A stretch of 64,000 nucleotides of DNA. Origin: Caulobacteraceae bacterium (lineage in GTDB: Bacteria > Pseudomonadota > Alphaproteobacteria > Caulobacterales > Caulobacteraceae). Below are positions 30,826 through 39,557 of this stretch, one piece after another (position 1 is the stretch's first letter; each line of letters opens with the position of its first letter). Under the pieces are notes generated by a model. That model was given only the letters and a program-made list of their open reading frames with translations, was not told where the DNA came from and ran no database searches. The position numbers and the translations under genes are program-made. Location: positions 1-64,000 of the forward strand of contig JAIYCQ010000017.1 of NCBI GenBank assembly GCA_027487945.1. Reading direction: 5' to 3'.

Positions 30826-31080
30826 ATGCGTGAAGTCGGGGTCCTTGAAGCCAAGACAAACCTGTCCGCCCTGCTGGACGAGGTGCAGCGGACGGGCGAG
30901 CCCGTGCTCATCACCCGGCACGGGAAGCCGGTGGCGCAGTTGACCGCGCCGCCAATGGCCGAGCGCGCACCGGCGGATCTGGCCGACCAGATGCGGGCGT
31001 TTCAGAGCGGTGTCGAAGACCGCCTTGGCGCAAGGTTCGCGTTCGACTGGAAAGAGGCGGTCGAGGACGGCCGCGAGTGA
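30826..31080 (+). CDS. Type II antitoxin, Phd/YefM family
   Basis: An 84-residue antitoxin. The N-terminal DNA-binding part has the family pattern MREVGVLEAKTNLSALLDEV, EPVLITRHGKPVAQL; the acidic C-terminal tail (DWKEAVEDGRE) would bind and neutralise the toxin. It starts directly after a perfect palindrome and overlaps the toxin gene by 4 nt. It sits between two valine-degradation genes on the same strand. Confidence 0.9.
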   Translation: MREVGVLEAKTNLSALLDEVQRTGEPVLITRHGKPVAQLTAPPMAERAPADLADQMRAFQSGVEDRLGARFAFDWKEAVEDGRE

Positions 31081-31499
31081 CAGCGACAGTCCTCGACGCC
31101 TCCGTGATCGCCGCCTGGCTGGTTCCATCGCAGGGAACGACGTCGAGTGACGCGTTCAGGATGCAGGTGGTCGAAGCCCGATTTCTGGCTCCGTACATCT
31201 TCCCGGCCGAATGCCGTAGCTTGCTTCTCCGCGCCGAGCGCCGGGGCGGCCTCAGCCCGGCCGAGGTCGTCGCCGCGCTCGACTTCGTGGCCAGGCTCGC
31301 GATCACGGTCGGACCCTTGCTGGACAGGGCGCGTCACGACGACGTGCTGGCTCTGGCGCGGCAGGAAGGTCTGTCGCTATACGACGCCCTCTATCTCGAC
31401 GCGGCGCTGGCGTCCGGAGCCAGACTGGCCAGTCGCGACGGACCTATGCTCGCGGCGGCGGCGCGTCGTGGTCTCGCCACGGTCGATTTGAGAGACTGA
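31077..31499 (+). CDS. Type II toxin, PIN domain (VapC-like ribonuclease)
   Basis: A 140-residue PIN-domain protein, probably an Mg-dependent RNase that cuts tRNA or other RNA when free of antitoxin. All four acidic active-site residues can be seen: Asp7 (TVLDASVIAAW), Glu45 (FPAECRSLLL), Asp103 (SLYDALYLDAAL) and Asp121 (ASRDGPM). The start is GTG, overlapping the antitoxin stop. HIBCH begins only 6 nt after its stop, so the toxin end provides the upstream region of the next gene. Confidence 0.9.
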   Translation: MTATVLDASVIAAWLVPSQGTTSSDAFRMQVVEARFLAPYIFPAECRSLLLRAERRGGLSPAEVVAALDFVARLAITVGPLLDRARHDDVLALARQEGLSLYDALYLDAALASGARLASRDGPMLAAAARRGLATVDLRD

Positions 31500-31505
31500 C
31501 GCACC

Positions 31506-32564
31506 ATGACCGATACAGTAGCCCCCGAAGTCCTCTGCCGCATCGAGTCCGGCGTCGGCCGCATCACCCTGAACCGGCCCAAGGCGCTGCATGCGCTGAC
31601 GCTGGGCATGTGCGAGGCGATGATCGCGGCGCTGCGGGCCTGGAAGGCCGACGACACCGTCCGCTGCGTCCTGATCGACCACAGCGGCGAGCGCGGCTTC
31701 TGCGCCGGCGGCGACATCCGCATGCTGGCCGAGAGCGGGGCAGGGGACGGCAAGGCCGCCCGGCTGTTCTTCCATACCGAGTACCGGCTCAACCACCTGC
31801 TGTTCGTCTATCCCAAGCCGGTCATAGCGGTGATGGACGGGGTGACCATGGGCGGCGGGGTCGGCCTTTCCATGCCGGCCAGCGTGCGGATCGCCACCGA
31901 GCGGACGACCTTCGCCATGCCCGAGACCGGCATCGGCCTGTTCCCGGACGTCGGCGGCGGCTGGTTCCTGCCGCGTCTGCCGGGCAGGGCCGGGCTGTGG
32001 CTGGCCCTGACGGGGGCGCGGATCAAGGCGGCGGACTGCTGCGCCCTGGGGATCGCCACCCACTTCATGCCCTCGGAGAAGGTCGAGGCCTTCAAGACCG
32101 CGCTGCTGGCGCATCCGGACGCCCTCGTCGGCGCCCTGGCGGCCTGCGTCGAGGACGCGGGCCATCCGCCGCTGGCCGCCCATCAGGCTGACATCGACCG
32201 GCTGTTCGACGGCCACGACGTCGAGACCATTCTTGAACGCCTCACCGTCGACGGCGGCGAATGGGCGACGGCGCAGCTGGCGATACTGGCGACCAAGTCG
32301 CCGCAGACGCTGAAGGTCGCCTTCCGCCAGCTGGCCCATGGCGCCGCCCTGACCGACTTCGCCGACAACATGGTCATGGAGTACCGCATCGGCGCGCGCG
32401 TGGTGGCGATGCACGACTTCCTGGAGGGCGTCCGGGCGGTCATCATCGACAAGGACAACGCGCCGAACTGGTCGCCGGCGACCGTGGCCGAGGTTTCAGA
32501 CGCGATGCTGGACGAGATCTTCGCGCCGCTGTCGGCCGATCAGGACTGGACGCCGCTGACTTGA
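31506..32564 (+). CDS. 3-hydroxyisobutyryl-CoA hydrolase (HIBCH)
   Basis: Enoyl-CoA hydratase-superfamily thioesterase of 352 residues that releases 3-hydroxyisobutyrate from its CoA ester in valine breakdown. Key regions are GFCAGGDIRMLAESG, MDGVTMGGGVGLSMPASVR and PETGIGLFPDVGGGWFLPRL, which together distinguish HIBCH from plain crotonases. It starts 6 nt after the PIN toxin; the next gene follows after 61 nt. Confidence 0.93.
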   Translation: MTDTVAPEVLCRIESGVGRITLNRPKALHALTLGMCEAMIAALRAWKADDTVRCVLIDHSGERGFCAGGDIRMLAESGAGDGKAARLFFHTEYRLNHLLFVYPKPVIAVMDGVTMGGGVGLSMPASVRIATERTTFAMPETGIGLFPDVGGGWFLPRLPGRAGLWLALTGARIKAADCCALGIATHFMPSEKVEAFKTALLAHPDALVGALAACVEDAGHPPLAAHQADIDRLFDGHDVETILERLTVDGGEWATAQLAILATKSPQTLKVAFRQLAHGAALTDFADNMVMEYRIGARVVAMHDFLEGVRAVIIDKDNAPNWSPATVAEVSDAMLDEIFAPLSADQDWTPLT

Positions 32565-32625
32565 GACGACAACCGGCCTAGAACAGGCGCCGGGTCGGGG
32601 AACACCAGGGAAGAGAACTGCCAGA

Positions 32626-33420
32626 ATGAAGACCCATGCCCGCTGGTTGGCGCTGGCCGCCGTCCTCGCCGTCACGGCCTGCGAGACCGTGCCGCCCCCG
32701 CCGCCGCCGCCGCCTGCCGATGCGCCCGTGGCGATCCCGAACTTCCTGTCGGCGGCCCTGGCCGATCCGGCCCGTCCCGACGCCGACAAGGCCCGCGACG
32801 CCGCCCGCAAGCCCGGCCAGATCCTCGCCTGGGCGGGACTTGCGCCGGGGATGAAGGTGATCGACCTGGTACCGGGGCAGGGCTACTTCACACGCATTTT
32901 CGCCAGGGCCGTCGGCCCAAAGGGCCGGGTCTACGCCTATGTGCCGGACGAGCTGACCGCCGTGGCCAAGGGCCGCCCGCCGTCGGTCGCCGCCTGGGTC
33001 AACAGGCCGCCCTTCGCCAACAGCCGGATGATCCTGCGCCGCATGCCGGAGTTCGGCGCGCCGGAGAAGGTCGACATGATCTTCACGGCGCAGAACTACC
33101 ATGACCTGCACCTGCCCTTCATGGGGCCGGTCGACCTCGGCGTCGTGAACCGGCAGGCGTTCAAGGCCCTGAAGCCCGGCGGCGTCTACATCGTCATCGA
33201 CCACACCGCCAAGGCGGGCACGGGCCCGGCCCAGTGGGATGTCCTGCACCGCATAGATCCTGCGGTCGTTCGCCGCGAGATCGAGGCCGCGGGCTTCGTC
33301 TATGAGGGTGAGACCCGCATCCTGCGAAACGGCCGCGATCCGCTGACCGGCAATGTCTTCGACGCCGGAATCCGCGGCAAGACCGACCAGTTCGCCTTCA
33401 AGTTCCGCAAGCCGAAGTAG
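32626..33420 (+). CDS. Lipoprotein with a class I methyltransferase-like domain
   Basis: A 264-residue protein with a lipoprotein signal (LAAVLAVTAC, Cys about 19), a run of eight prolines right after it, and then a Rossmann-type methyltransferase-like domain: VIDLVPGQGYFTRIFARAVGPKG matches motif I in outline, though the usual acidic-G-x-G-x-G is altered, and ALKPGGVYIVIDH fits the post-IV strand. A methyltransferase fold outside the cytoplasm would have no SAM supply, so activity is doubtful. It lies inside the valine cluster between HIBCH and HIBADH. Confidence 0.75.
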   Translation: MKTHARWLALAAVLAVTACETVPPPPPPPPADAPVAIPNFLSAALADPARPDADKARDAARKPGQILAWAGLAPGMKVIDLVPGQGYFTRIFARAVGPKGRVYAYVPDELTAVAKGRPPSVAAWVNRPPFANSRMILRRMPEFGAPEKVDMIFTAQNYHDLHLPFMGPVDLGVVNRQAFKALKPGGVYIVIDHTAKAGTGPAQWDVLHRIDPAVVRREIEAAGFVYEGETRILRNGRDPLTGNVFDAGIRGKTDQFAFKFRKPK

Positions 33421-33426
33421 CCGTCC

Positions 33427-34326
33427 ATGACCCAAGTCGCATTCATCGGTCTCGGCGCCATGGGCGCCGGGATGGCCGCCAACCAGGTGAAGGCGGGCCG
33501 CCTCGTCCAGGCTTTCGATCTGTCTTCAGCGGCGGTCGACCGGGCCGTCGCCGCCGGCTGCCGCCCGGCGTCCTCGATCGCCGAGGCGGTCCGGGAGGCG
33601 GACGTCGTCATCACCATGTTGCCGGCCGGCGCCCATGTCCGCGCCGTCTACGGCGAGGAGGTCCTGGCCCATGCGCCGAAGACGGCGCTGCTGATCGACT
33701 GTTCGACCATCGACGTCGACAGCGCCCGCGCCGTCGGCGAGCAGGCGAGGGCGGCGGGCCTGCGGTTCGCCGACGCCCCGGTCAGCGGCGGGATCATGGC
33801 CGCCGAGGCCGGGACCCTGGCCTTCATGGTCGGCTGCGAGGCCGACGACTACGCCGCGTTCGAGGCGGCCCTGACGCCGATGGCGCGGGCGGTCTTCCAC
33901 GCAGGCGGGCTGGGCGCGGGGCAGGCGGCCAAGATTTGCAACAACATGCTGCTCGGCATCTCGATGATCGGCACCTGCGAGGCCTTCGCCCTCGCCGAGA
34001 AGCTGGGGCTCGAGCCGGAGCGATTCTTCGAGATCGCCTCGAAATCGTCGGGCCAGTGCTGGTCGTTGACCAGCTACAGCCCCTGGCCCGGACCGGTCGA
34101 GGCGGCGCCGTCCAACCGCAACTACGAGGGTGGGTTCCTGACGGCGCTGATGCTGAAGGACCTGAAGCTGGCGCAGGAGGCCGCCGCCCGGTCGGGCGCC
34201 ACGACGCCGCTGGGCGCGCAGGCTGAGGCGCTCTATGCGCTGTTCGACGGGCTGGGCTACGGCCAGAAGGACTTCTCGGCCATGCTGCAAATGTTCCGTG
34301 GAAAGCTCGCCGGGCTCGACGTCTGA
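33427..34326 (+). CDS. mmsB: 3-hydroxyisobutyrate dehydrogenase
   Basis: Oxidises 3-hydroxyisobutyrate to methylmalonate semialdehyde, the step after HIBCH in valine breakdown. The 299-residue protein has FIGLGAMGAGMAANQVKAG for NAD, the substrate motif DAPVSGGIMAAEAGTL, the catalytic Lys in GQAAKICNNMLLGI, and the family region YNPWPG-like SYSPWPGPVEAAPSNRNYEGGF in sense. It starts 6 nt after the lipoprotein gene, so they form one transcript. Confidence 0.94.
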   Translation: MTQVAFIGLGAMGAGMAANQVKAGRLVQAFDLSSAAVDRAVAAGCRPASSIAEAVREADVVITMLPAGAHVRAVYGEEVLAHAPKTALLIDCSTIDVDSARAVGEQARAAGLRFADAPVSGGIMAAEAGTLAFMVGCEADDYAAFEAALTPMARAVFHAGGLGAGQAAKICNNMLLGISMIGTCEAFALAEKLGLEPERFFEIASKSSGQCWSLTSYSPWPGPVEAAPSNRNYEGGFLTALMLKDLKLAQEAAARSGATTPLGAQAEALYALFDGLGYGQKDFSAMLQMFRGKLAGLDV

Positions 34327-34519
34327 CCTAGCTATGCCTGCGTCAGCGGGCCGCTGATCTGAGAACCATTCGCGCAAGACCTCCGTGGATTCACGTATTA
34401 GGCTCTCGGATGATAATCCCGTAAGTGGACTCGGGCGTGCAGCGGCGCCAAAAGCCGCGCTATAAAAACCAAGGAGCCGGTCGGGCGGACTTGCGCCGCC
34501 GCGGGACCGGGCATCGTCG

Positions 34520-35749
34520 ATGGACTACAAAGCCGCGTTTGAAACTGCCGTGCAACAGGTGCGCAGCGAAGGCCGCTACCGCGTTTTCGCCGACCTCAAG
34601 CGCCATCGAGGCGCGTTCCCGCGCGCGACCTGGACCCGGGAAGACGGCTCCGAGAGCGAGATCGTCGTCTGGTGTTCCAACGACTACCTCGGCCAGGGGC
34701 AGAACCCGGTCGTGCTCGAGGCGATGCACGAGGCCATCGACGCCACCGGCTCGGGATCGGGCGGGACGCGCAACATCTCCGGCACCACCCACTTCCACGT
34801 CGAGCTCGAGCAGGAGCTCGCGGATCTGCACGGCAAGGAATCGGCGCTGCTGTTCACCTCGGGCTACGTCTCCAACGAGGCGACGCTGTCGACGCTCTAC
34901 AAGATCCTGCCCGGGCTGATCGTCTTCTCCGACGAGCTGAACCACGCCTCCATGATCAGCGGCATCCGCAACGGTGGCGGCGCCCGGCACATCTTCCGCC
35001 ACAACGACCTGGCGCACCTCGAAACGCTGCTCGCCGCCGCCGACCCGGCCGCGCCCAAGCTGATCGCCTTCGAGAGCGTCTATTCGATGGACGGCGACAT
35101 CTCCGACATCCCCGGCACCGTGGCCCTGGCGAAGAAGTACGGCGCCATGACCTACATCGACGAGGTCCACGCGATCGGCATGTACGGCCCGCGCGGCGGC
35201 GGCGTCGCCGAGCGTGACGGCATGATGGACCAGATCGACATCATCGAGGCGACGCTGGGCAAGGCGTTCGGCGTGATGGGCGGCTACATCGCCGCCGACG
35301 CGGTGATCGTCGACGCGATCCGGTCCTACGCCTCGGGCTTCATCTTCACGACCTCGCTGCCGCCCGCCCTGACCGCCGGCGCTCTTGCTTCCGTCCGCTA
35401 CCTCAAGGCCCACGACGAGCTGCGCCAGGCGCACCAGGAGCGGGCCGCGACCCTGAAGCGGATGATGAAGGAAGCCGGCCTTCCGGTGATGGAAAGCTCG
35501 GTCAGCCACATCGTGCCGGTGATGGTCGGCGACGCCGTCCACTGCAAGATGGTCAGCGACATGCTGCTCGAGGACCACGGCGTCTATGTGCAGCCGATCA
35601 ACTACCCGACCGTGCCGCGCGGCACCGAGCGGCTGCGCTTCACGCCGACGCCTTTCCACACCGACGAGATGATGCGCGATCTGGTCAAGGCGATGGAAAA
35701 CCTCTGGGCCCACTGCAACATCGCCCGGGTGGGCGGCGTGGCGGCCTAG
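34520..35749 (+). CDS. hemA: 5-aminolevulinate synthase
   Basis: PLP enzyme that condenses glycine and succinyl-CoA, the first step of heme synthesis by the C4 route typical of alphaproteobacteria. The 409-residue protein has [40 protein letters not shown], the [13 protein letters not shown] motif, and the PLP Lys248 in [14 protein letters not shown]. The 193-nt upstream gap contains an A/T-rich GCTATAAAAACC at about 34460 that could hold a -10 element; I see no FNR-like box. Confidence 0.97.
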   Translation: MDYKAAFETAVQQVRSEGRYRVFADLKRHRGAFPRATWTREDGSESEIVVWCSNDYLGQGQNPVVLEAMHEAIDATGSGSGGTRNISGTTHFHVELEQELADLHGKESALLFTSGYVSNEATLSTLYKILPGLIVFSDELNHASMISGIRNGGGARHIFRHNDLAHLETLLAAADPAAPKLIAFESVYSMDGDISDIPGTVALAKKYGAMTYIDEVHAIGMYGPRGGGVAERDGMMDQIDIIEATLGKAFGVMGGYIAADAVIVDAIRSYASGFIFTTSLPPALTAGALASVRYLKAHDELRQAHQERAATLKRMMKEAGLPVMESSVSHIVPVMVGDAVHCKMVSDMLLEDHGVYVQPINYPTVPRGTERLRFTPTPFHTDEMMRDLVKAMENLWAHCNIARVGGVAA

Positions 35750-35854
35750 GCTCCTCTGGTTCACCGTCGTGGCCCGACACCGTCAGGCCATCATGAAACC
35801 TTGGCGCTTTATCGAAGCGGGTCGATGAGGTAATCGTCCTGCACCCAACCGGAG

Positions 35855-36286
35855 TCAGGTCCGCCGCCGAACGCCTTTTCCAAGACCGATCTGTCTCGCG
35901 AACTCCGACCGGCGCTCTGCGTAGGCCGGCGCGACCATCGGATACTCCGGCGGCAGGCCCCATTTGCGCCGGTAGTCCTCGGGGCTCAGCCCGAAGCGAG
36001 ACCGCAGGTAGCGCTTCAGCATCTTCAGATGCGCGCCGTCTTCCAGGCACACGATGTGGTCCCGCTGCACCGACTTCGAGATCGGCACGGCCGGCTTCTG
36101 CTTTTCCGCAGGCGCGGTGGTCGGGGCGTCTGTCAGGCCGCTCAGGGACTGGTGGACGGTGCGGATCAGGTCCGGGAGCGCTGCGGCGCTCACCGCATTG
36201 CGGCTCACATAGGCGGCCACGATCTCCGAGGCATGGCCGAGGATCTCGGCTTCCGACGTATCCTTACGCCCGGTTTCGTCGGCCAT
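35855..36286 (-). CDS. MucR/Ros family transcriptional regulator with altered zinc finger
   Basis: A 143-residue regulator of the Ros/MucR family, global repressors of cell-cycle, envelope and symbiosis genes in alphaproteobacteria. The C-terminal hallmark is LSPEDYRRKWGLPPEYPMVAPAYA. The finger reads CLEDG, as in MucR variants where Asp replaces the second Cys, but the two expected His positions are Tyr (LKRYL) and Phe (RSRFG), so zinc binding seems lost. The minus-strand start ATG follows AGGATGAG. It is convergent with hemA and divergent from glyA. Confidence 0.88.
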   Translation of the reverse strand: MADETGRKDTSEAEILGHASEIVAAYVSRNAVSAAALPDLIRTVHQSLSGLTDAPTTAPAEKQKPAVPISKSVQRDHIVCLEDGAHLKMLKRYLRSRFGLSPEDYRRKWGLPPEYPMVAPAYAERRSEFARQIGLGKGVRRRT

Positions 36287-36518
36287 TGCTCATCCTGTTT
36301 TCTGCGTATGACGCGCCATTCGGTCACGCTTCGACAGCGCCCGGCTCGCGACTGCAACGCGCCGCCCCGCAGCCGGTTCCATACAATCCGCGGTCCAATG
36401 ACGGGCTCAGGCCCGAAAATCAGCAACACCGGGGGTGCGGGATGCAAATCCGGCTCCCTTTTTCCGCGATGCAGACTAAGTAAGTCGCGCTGACGCGCCG
36501 TAGCCAGGGGATCTGACC

Positions 36519-37811
36519 ATGAACGCCACGACACCGACCCGCCCCGCCTTCTTCGGCGCCGACCTGGCGACCGCCGATCCGGCGATCGCCGAAGCCGTCG
36601 CGCACGAGCTGCAGCGGCAGCAGAACCAGATCGAGCTGATCGCCTCCGAGAACATCGTCAGCAAGGCGGTGCTCGAGGCCCAGGGTTCGATCCTGACCAA
36701 CAAGTATGCCGAGGGCTACCCGGGCAAGCGCTACTATGGCGGCTGCGAGTACGTCGACGTCATCGAGCAGCTGGCCATCGATCGGGCCAAGGCGCTGTTC
36801 GGCGCCGGCTTCGCCAATGTGCAGCCGCACTCGGGCGCCCAGGCCAACCAGGCGGTGTTCCTGGCTCTCCTGACGCCGGGCGACACCTTCATGGGCATGG
36901 ATCTGGCCGCCGGCGGCCACCTGACCCACGGCTCCCCCGCCAACCAGTCGGGCAAGTGGTTCAAGCCGGTGGCCTACAGCGTCCGGACGCAGGACCAGTA
37001 CATCGACTATGACAACGTCGCCGAGGTGGCCCAGCGCGAGAAGCCCAAGCTGATCATCGCCGGCGGCTCCGCCTACAGCCGGGCCATCGACTTCAAGCGC
37101 TTCCGCGAGATCGCCGACAGCGTCGGGGCCCTGCTGATGGTCGACATGGCCCACTACGCCGGTCTGGTCGCCGGCGGCGCCTATCCCAACCCGGTGCCGC
37201 ACGCCCATGTGGTCACGACGACGACCCACAAGACCCTGCGCGGTCCGCGCGGCGGCCTGATCCTGACCAACGACGAGGCCATCGCCAGGAAGATCAACTC
37301 GGCGGTGTTCCCCGGCCTGCAGGGCGGCCCGCTGGAGCATGTCATCGCCGCCAAGGCGGTGGCCTTCGGCGAGGCGCTTCAGCCGGACTTCAAGGCCTAC
37401 GCCGCCCAGGTGGTGCTCAACGCCAAGGCCCTGGCCGACACCCTGATGGCCAGCGGCGTCAACATCGTCTCCGGCGGGACCGACAGCCACGTCATGCTGG
37501 TCGACCTGCGGCCCAAGGGCGTCACCGGTCGCGACACCGAGGCCTCGCTGGAGCGGGCCCACATCACCTGCAACAAGAACGGCATCCCCTTCGACACCGC
37601 TTCCTTCACGGTGACCTCCGGCGTTCGCCTCGGCACCCCGGCGGGCACGACCCGCGGCTTCGGCGTCGATGAGTTCGTGCAGGTCGGGCGCTGGATCGGC
37701 GAGGTCGTCGACGGGCTGGCCGCCAACGGCGCCGAGGGCAACGCCGCGGTCGAGGCGCGGGTGCGCGAACAGGTCATGGCGTTGACGGCGCGCTTCCCGA
37801 TCTACAACTAA
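36519..37811 (+). CDS. glyA: Serine hydroxymethyltransferase
   Basis: PLP enzyme converting serine and tetrahydrofolate to glycine and methylene-tetrahydrofolate, supplying one-carbon units and glycine for HemA. The 430-residue protein has [38 protein letters not shown], and the PLP Lys238 in [13 protein letters not shown]. It is preceded by a 232-nt gap to the divergent mucR-like gene in which I recognise no riboswitch. nrdR follows after 30 nt. Confidence 0.97.
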   Translation: MNATTPTRPAFFGADLATADPAIAEAVAHELQRQQNQIELIASENIVSKAVLEAQGSILTNKYAEGYPGKRYYGGCEYVDVIEQLAIDRAKALFGAGFANVQPHSGAQANQAVFLALLTPGDTFMGMDLAAGGHLTHGSPANQSGKWFKPVAYSVRTQDQYIDYDNVAEVAQREKPKLIIAGGSAYSRAIDFKRFREIADSVGALLMVDMAHYAGLVAGGAYPNPVPHAHVVTTTTHKTLRGPRGGLILTNDEAIARKINSAVFPGLQGGPLEHVIAAKAVAFGEALQPDFKAYAAQVVLNAKALADTLMASGVNIVSGGTDSHVMLVDLRPKGVTGRDTEASLERAHITCNKNGIPFDTASFTVTSGVRLGTPAGTTRGFGVDEFVQVGRWIGEVVDGLAANGAEGNAAVEARVREQVMALTARFPIYN

Positions 37812-37841
37812 TAGGCACGGTCCTCCGGGAGGGGCCCAGAT

Positions 37842-38309
37842 ATGCGCTGCCCGTTCTGCGGACACATGGAAAGCCAGGTGAAGGACAGCCGCCCGTCGGA
37901 AGACGGTGCGGCGATCCGGCGTCGTCGCCTCTGCCCCGAGTGCGGCGGCCGCTTCACCACCTTCGAGCGGGTGCAGCTGCGCGAGCTGACCATCGTCAAG
38001 CGGTCGGGGCGGCGCACGCCGTTCGACCGCGAGAAGCTGGCCCGCTCGGTCTCCCTGCCGCTGCGCAAGCGAAACATCGAGCCCGAACGCGTCGACCGGC
38101 TGATCAACGGCATCGTCCGCCAGCTGGAAAGCATGGGCGAGACCGAGATGGCGTCGTCGGTGGTCGGGGAGATGGTCATGAAGGCGCTCAAGGCGCTCGA
38201 TGACGTCGCCTACGTCCGCTACGCCTCCGTCTATCGGGACTTCAAGCACACCGACGACTTCGCCCAGTTCCTGAGCGCCGAAGGGCTCTCGGACGACCTC
38301 GAGGACTGA
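37842..38309 (+). CDS. nrdR: Transcriptional repressor NrdR
   Basis: Nucleotide-sensing repressor of ribonucleotide reductase genes. The 155-residue protein starts with the zinc ribbon [17 protein letters not shown]...[14 protein letters not shown] (four Cys as two CxxC pairs) and continues with an ATP-cone domain beginning [15 protein letters not shown]. Position between glyA and the riboflavin operon is the common arrangement in alphaproteobacteria. The rib genes start 3 nt downstream. Confidence 0.97.
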   Translation: MRCPFCGHMESQVKDSRPSEDGAAIRRRRLCPECGGRFTTFERVQLRELTIVKRSGRRTPFDREKLARSVSLPLRKRNIEPERVDRLINGIVRQLESMGETEMASSVVGEMVMKALKALDDVAYVRYASVYRDFKHTDDFAQFLSAEGLSDDLED

Positions 38310-38312
38310 GGT

Positions 38313-38966
38313 TTGGGCGTCACGCTCAAGCTGGCGACGTCGCTCGACGGACGGATCGCCACGGCCTCGGGTGAGAGCCGATGGATCACCGGTCCGGCGG
38401 CGCGGGAACAGGTCCACCGGCTGCGCGCCCTGCACCAGGCGGTGATGGTCGGGGTGGAGACGGCCATCGCCGATGATCCGGAGCTCACCGTCCGCCTGCC
38501 GGGCTTTGTCGGCTTCCAGCCGGTGCGGGTCGTGCTGGACAGTCGCCAGCGTCTGCCGCTGACGTCGAAGCTGGTGCGGGACGCCGGCCGGCTGCCGACG
38601 GTGGTCATCACCGGGCAGAATCCAAACAACCGTTTGACTGACGCTGGGGTCACCGTGCTTCAGGTGGCGGAGAGCGAAGGTCGGCCCGAGCCGGTGGCGG
38701 CGCTGGCGGCCCTGCGGCAGCATCTTCCGGCCGGTCCGGAGTCGGGCGTCTTCATCGAGGGTGGCGGCCAGGTGGCGGCCAGCTTCCTGGCGGCGGGCCT
38801 GGTGGATGCGGTGGAGTGGTTCCGGGCCCCGATCGTGCTCGGCGACGAGGGGCGTCCGGCCGTGGGCGCCTTTGTCTTGAAGGATCTGGCCGACGCCCCA
38901 CGTTTCCGCAGGGTTGCGGTCGAGGCGGTCGGCGACGATCTGTGGGAACGCTACAGGAAGGCCTGA
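38313..38966 (+). CDS. ribD: RibD reductase domain protein (no deaminase domain)
   Basis: 5-amino-6-(5-phosphoribosylamino)uracil reductase domain of riboflavin synthesis, 217 residues. The motifs VTLKLATSLDGRIATASGES, ITGPAAREQVHRLRA, GVETAIADDPELTVR and FIEGGGQVAASFL are clear. Standard bifunctional RibD has an additional N-terminal zinc deaminase domain of about 145 residues, which is missing: the TTG start lies 3 nt after nrdR and directly at the reductase edge. The deaminase step must be encoded elsewhere. ribE follows with a one-base overlap. Confidence 0.9.
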   Translation: MGVTLKLATSLDGRIATASGESRWITGPAAREQVHRLRALHQAVMVGVETAIADDPELTVRLPGFVGFQPVRVVLDSRQRLPLTSKLVRDAGRLPTVVITGQNPNNRLTDAGVTVLQVAESEGRPEPVAALAALRQHLPAGPESGVFIEGGGQVAASFLAAGLVDAVEWFRAPIVLGDEGRPAVGAFVLKDLADAPRFRRVAVEAVGDDLWERYRKA

Positions 38967-39556
38967 TGTTCACCGGAATTATCACTGACGTCGGCCGCGT
39001 GCGCTCGGTGCGCCAGACCGACCGCGACCGTCGCTTCGAGATCGAGACGGCCTACGAGGTCGCCGGCATCGACATGGGCGCGTCCATCGCCCACTCCGGC
39101 TGCTGCCTGACCGTGGTCGAGAAGGGCCAGGGCTGGTTCGCCGTCGAGGTCAGCCATGAGACCCTGTCGAAGACTACGCTCGACCGCTGGGTCGAGGGCC
39201 ATCGCGTCAACCTGGAGCGCGCGGCGCGGCTGGGGGACGAGATGGGCGGCCACATCGTCTCGGGCCACGTCGACGGGGTCGGTGAGGTGCTGTCCGTGGA
39301 GCCGGAAGGCGGCTCGCACCGCATCCGCATCCGCGCGCCCCGGCCGCTGCACCGTCTGATCGCCCCGAAGGGCTCGATCACGGTCGAGGGCGTGAGCCTG
39401 ACCGTCAACGAGGTCGAGGACGACGTCTTTGGCCTCAACATCATTCCGCACACCTGGGACGTGACCACCCTGGGCGAAATGAAGCCGGGCTACCTGGTAA
39501 ACCTCGAGATCGACATGCTGGCGCGCTATCTCGCGCGCTGGCAGGAAACCGCGTGA
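38966..39556 (+). CDS. ribE: Riboflavin synthase alpha subunit
   Basis: Converts two molecules of 6,7-dimethyl-8-ribityllumazine to riboflavin. The 196-residue protein starts MFTGIITDVGRV and shows the internal duplication of two lumazine-binding domains: first GASIAHSGCCLTVVEK, second GSITVEGVSLTVNEVED. The ATG shares a base with the upstream TGA; a longer in-frame extension overlaps ribD and is rejected. ribBX follows after 1 nt. Confidence 0.96.
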   Translation: MFTGIITDVGRVRSVRQTDRDRRFEIETAYEVAGIDMGASIAHSGCCLTVVEKGQGWFAVEVSHETLSKTTLDRWVEGHRVNLERAARLGDEMGGHIVSGHVDGVGEVLSVEPEGGSHRIRIRAPRPLHRLIAPKGSITVEGVSLTVNEVEDDVFGLNIIPHTWDVTTLGEMKPGYLVNLEIDMLARYLARWQETA

Positions 39557-39557
39557 C

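Noticed and set aside
36287..36518. Riboswitch upstream of glyA
   Set aside because: No glycine, SAM or tetrahydrofolate riboswitch core could be recognised in the 232-nt gap.
38280..38330. FMN riboswitch upstream of the riboflavin operon
   Set aside because: The rib genes follow nrdR by 3 nt; no room and no RFN element seen.
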